Assembly (NCBI GenBank): GCA_947054185.1 | Contig: CAMRVW010000138.1 | Location: 1 to 5,135, forward strand | DNA length: 5,135 nt | Direction of reading: 5' to 3' | From: an uncultured Rikenellaceae bacterium | Lineage (GTDB): Bacteria > Bacteroidota > Bacteroidia > Bacteroidales > Rikenellaceae | Shown: piece after piece, positions 5,132-5,135 of the stretch | How the letters are laid out: each line of letters begins with the position of its first letter | How positions within the stretch are numbered: the stretch's first letter is position 1 | Notes under the pieces: generated by a model | Databases searched by the model: none | Seen by the model: only the letters and a program-made list of their open reading frames with translations | Told to the model about the DNA's origin: nothing | Translations under genes and position numbers: made by a program

Positions 5132-5135
5132 GATT

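Overview
The window most likely comes from an anaerobic, gut-type member of the Bacteroidales; a Muribaculaceae-like lineage is my best guess, from general sequence character only. The reasons are two promoter candidates of the Bacteroidetes kind (TTTG at -33, TAnnTTTG at -7), AT-rich start regions without Shine-Dalgarno sequences, a gene order (etfB-etfA-acyl-CoA dehydrogenase) familiar from Bacteroidales, and a small secreted protein of a type I associate with Bacteroides relatives. Ile codons are strongly skewed to ATA (21 of 29 in etfA by hand count).

Layout. Positions 1-600 hold no convincing gene. They are GC-rich, strongly C-biased on the + strand, and contain diverged copies of a hairpin-bearing repeat: two clear copies (254-372 and 413-530, offset about 158 nt), a tail of another copy near 9-100, and a related hairpin at 155-173. 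The composition changes abruptly at about 600 to an AT-rich promoter region (617-648). This precedes a small gene for a secreted protein of unknown function (782-1180). A second promoter (1211-1243) and a leader of about 95 nt lead into a tight three-gene operon: etfB (1346-2218), etfA (2244-3263) and a long acyl-CoA dehydrogenase (3277-5010), with gaps of 25 and 13 nt. The operon ends in an intrinsic terminator whose 3' arm plus T-tract is duplicated in a 19-nt tandem repeat (5052-5095). A GC-rich hairpin element runs up to the window edge.

How the genes work together. The dehydrogenase should oxidise an acyl-CoA to the 2-enoyl-CoA (or run in reverse) on its FAD. EtfAB would exchange electrons between that flavin and a further partner that is not in this window. 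EtfB carries the DTLATS-type segment that I associate with Etfs from anaerobes, including electron-bifurcating ones, but bifurcation cannot be established from sequence reading alone. No thiolase, hydratase, CoA ligase, ferredoxin or Etf:quinone oxidoreductase is present, so substrate and direction remain open.

The operon is ordinary for this group. The least explained part of the window is the repeat and hairpin DNA on either side. I see no CRISPR array, transposase, tRNA, rRNA or defence system.
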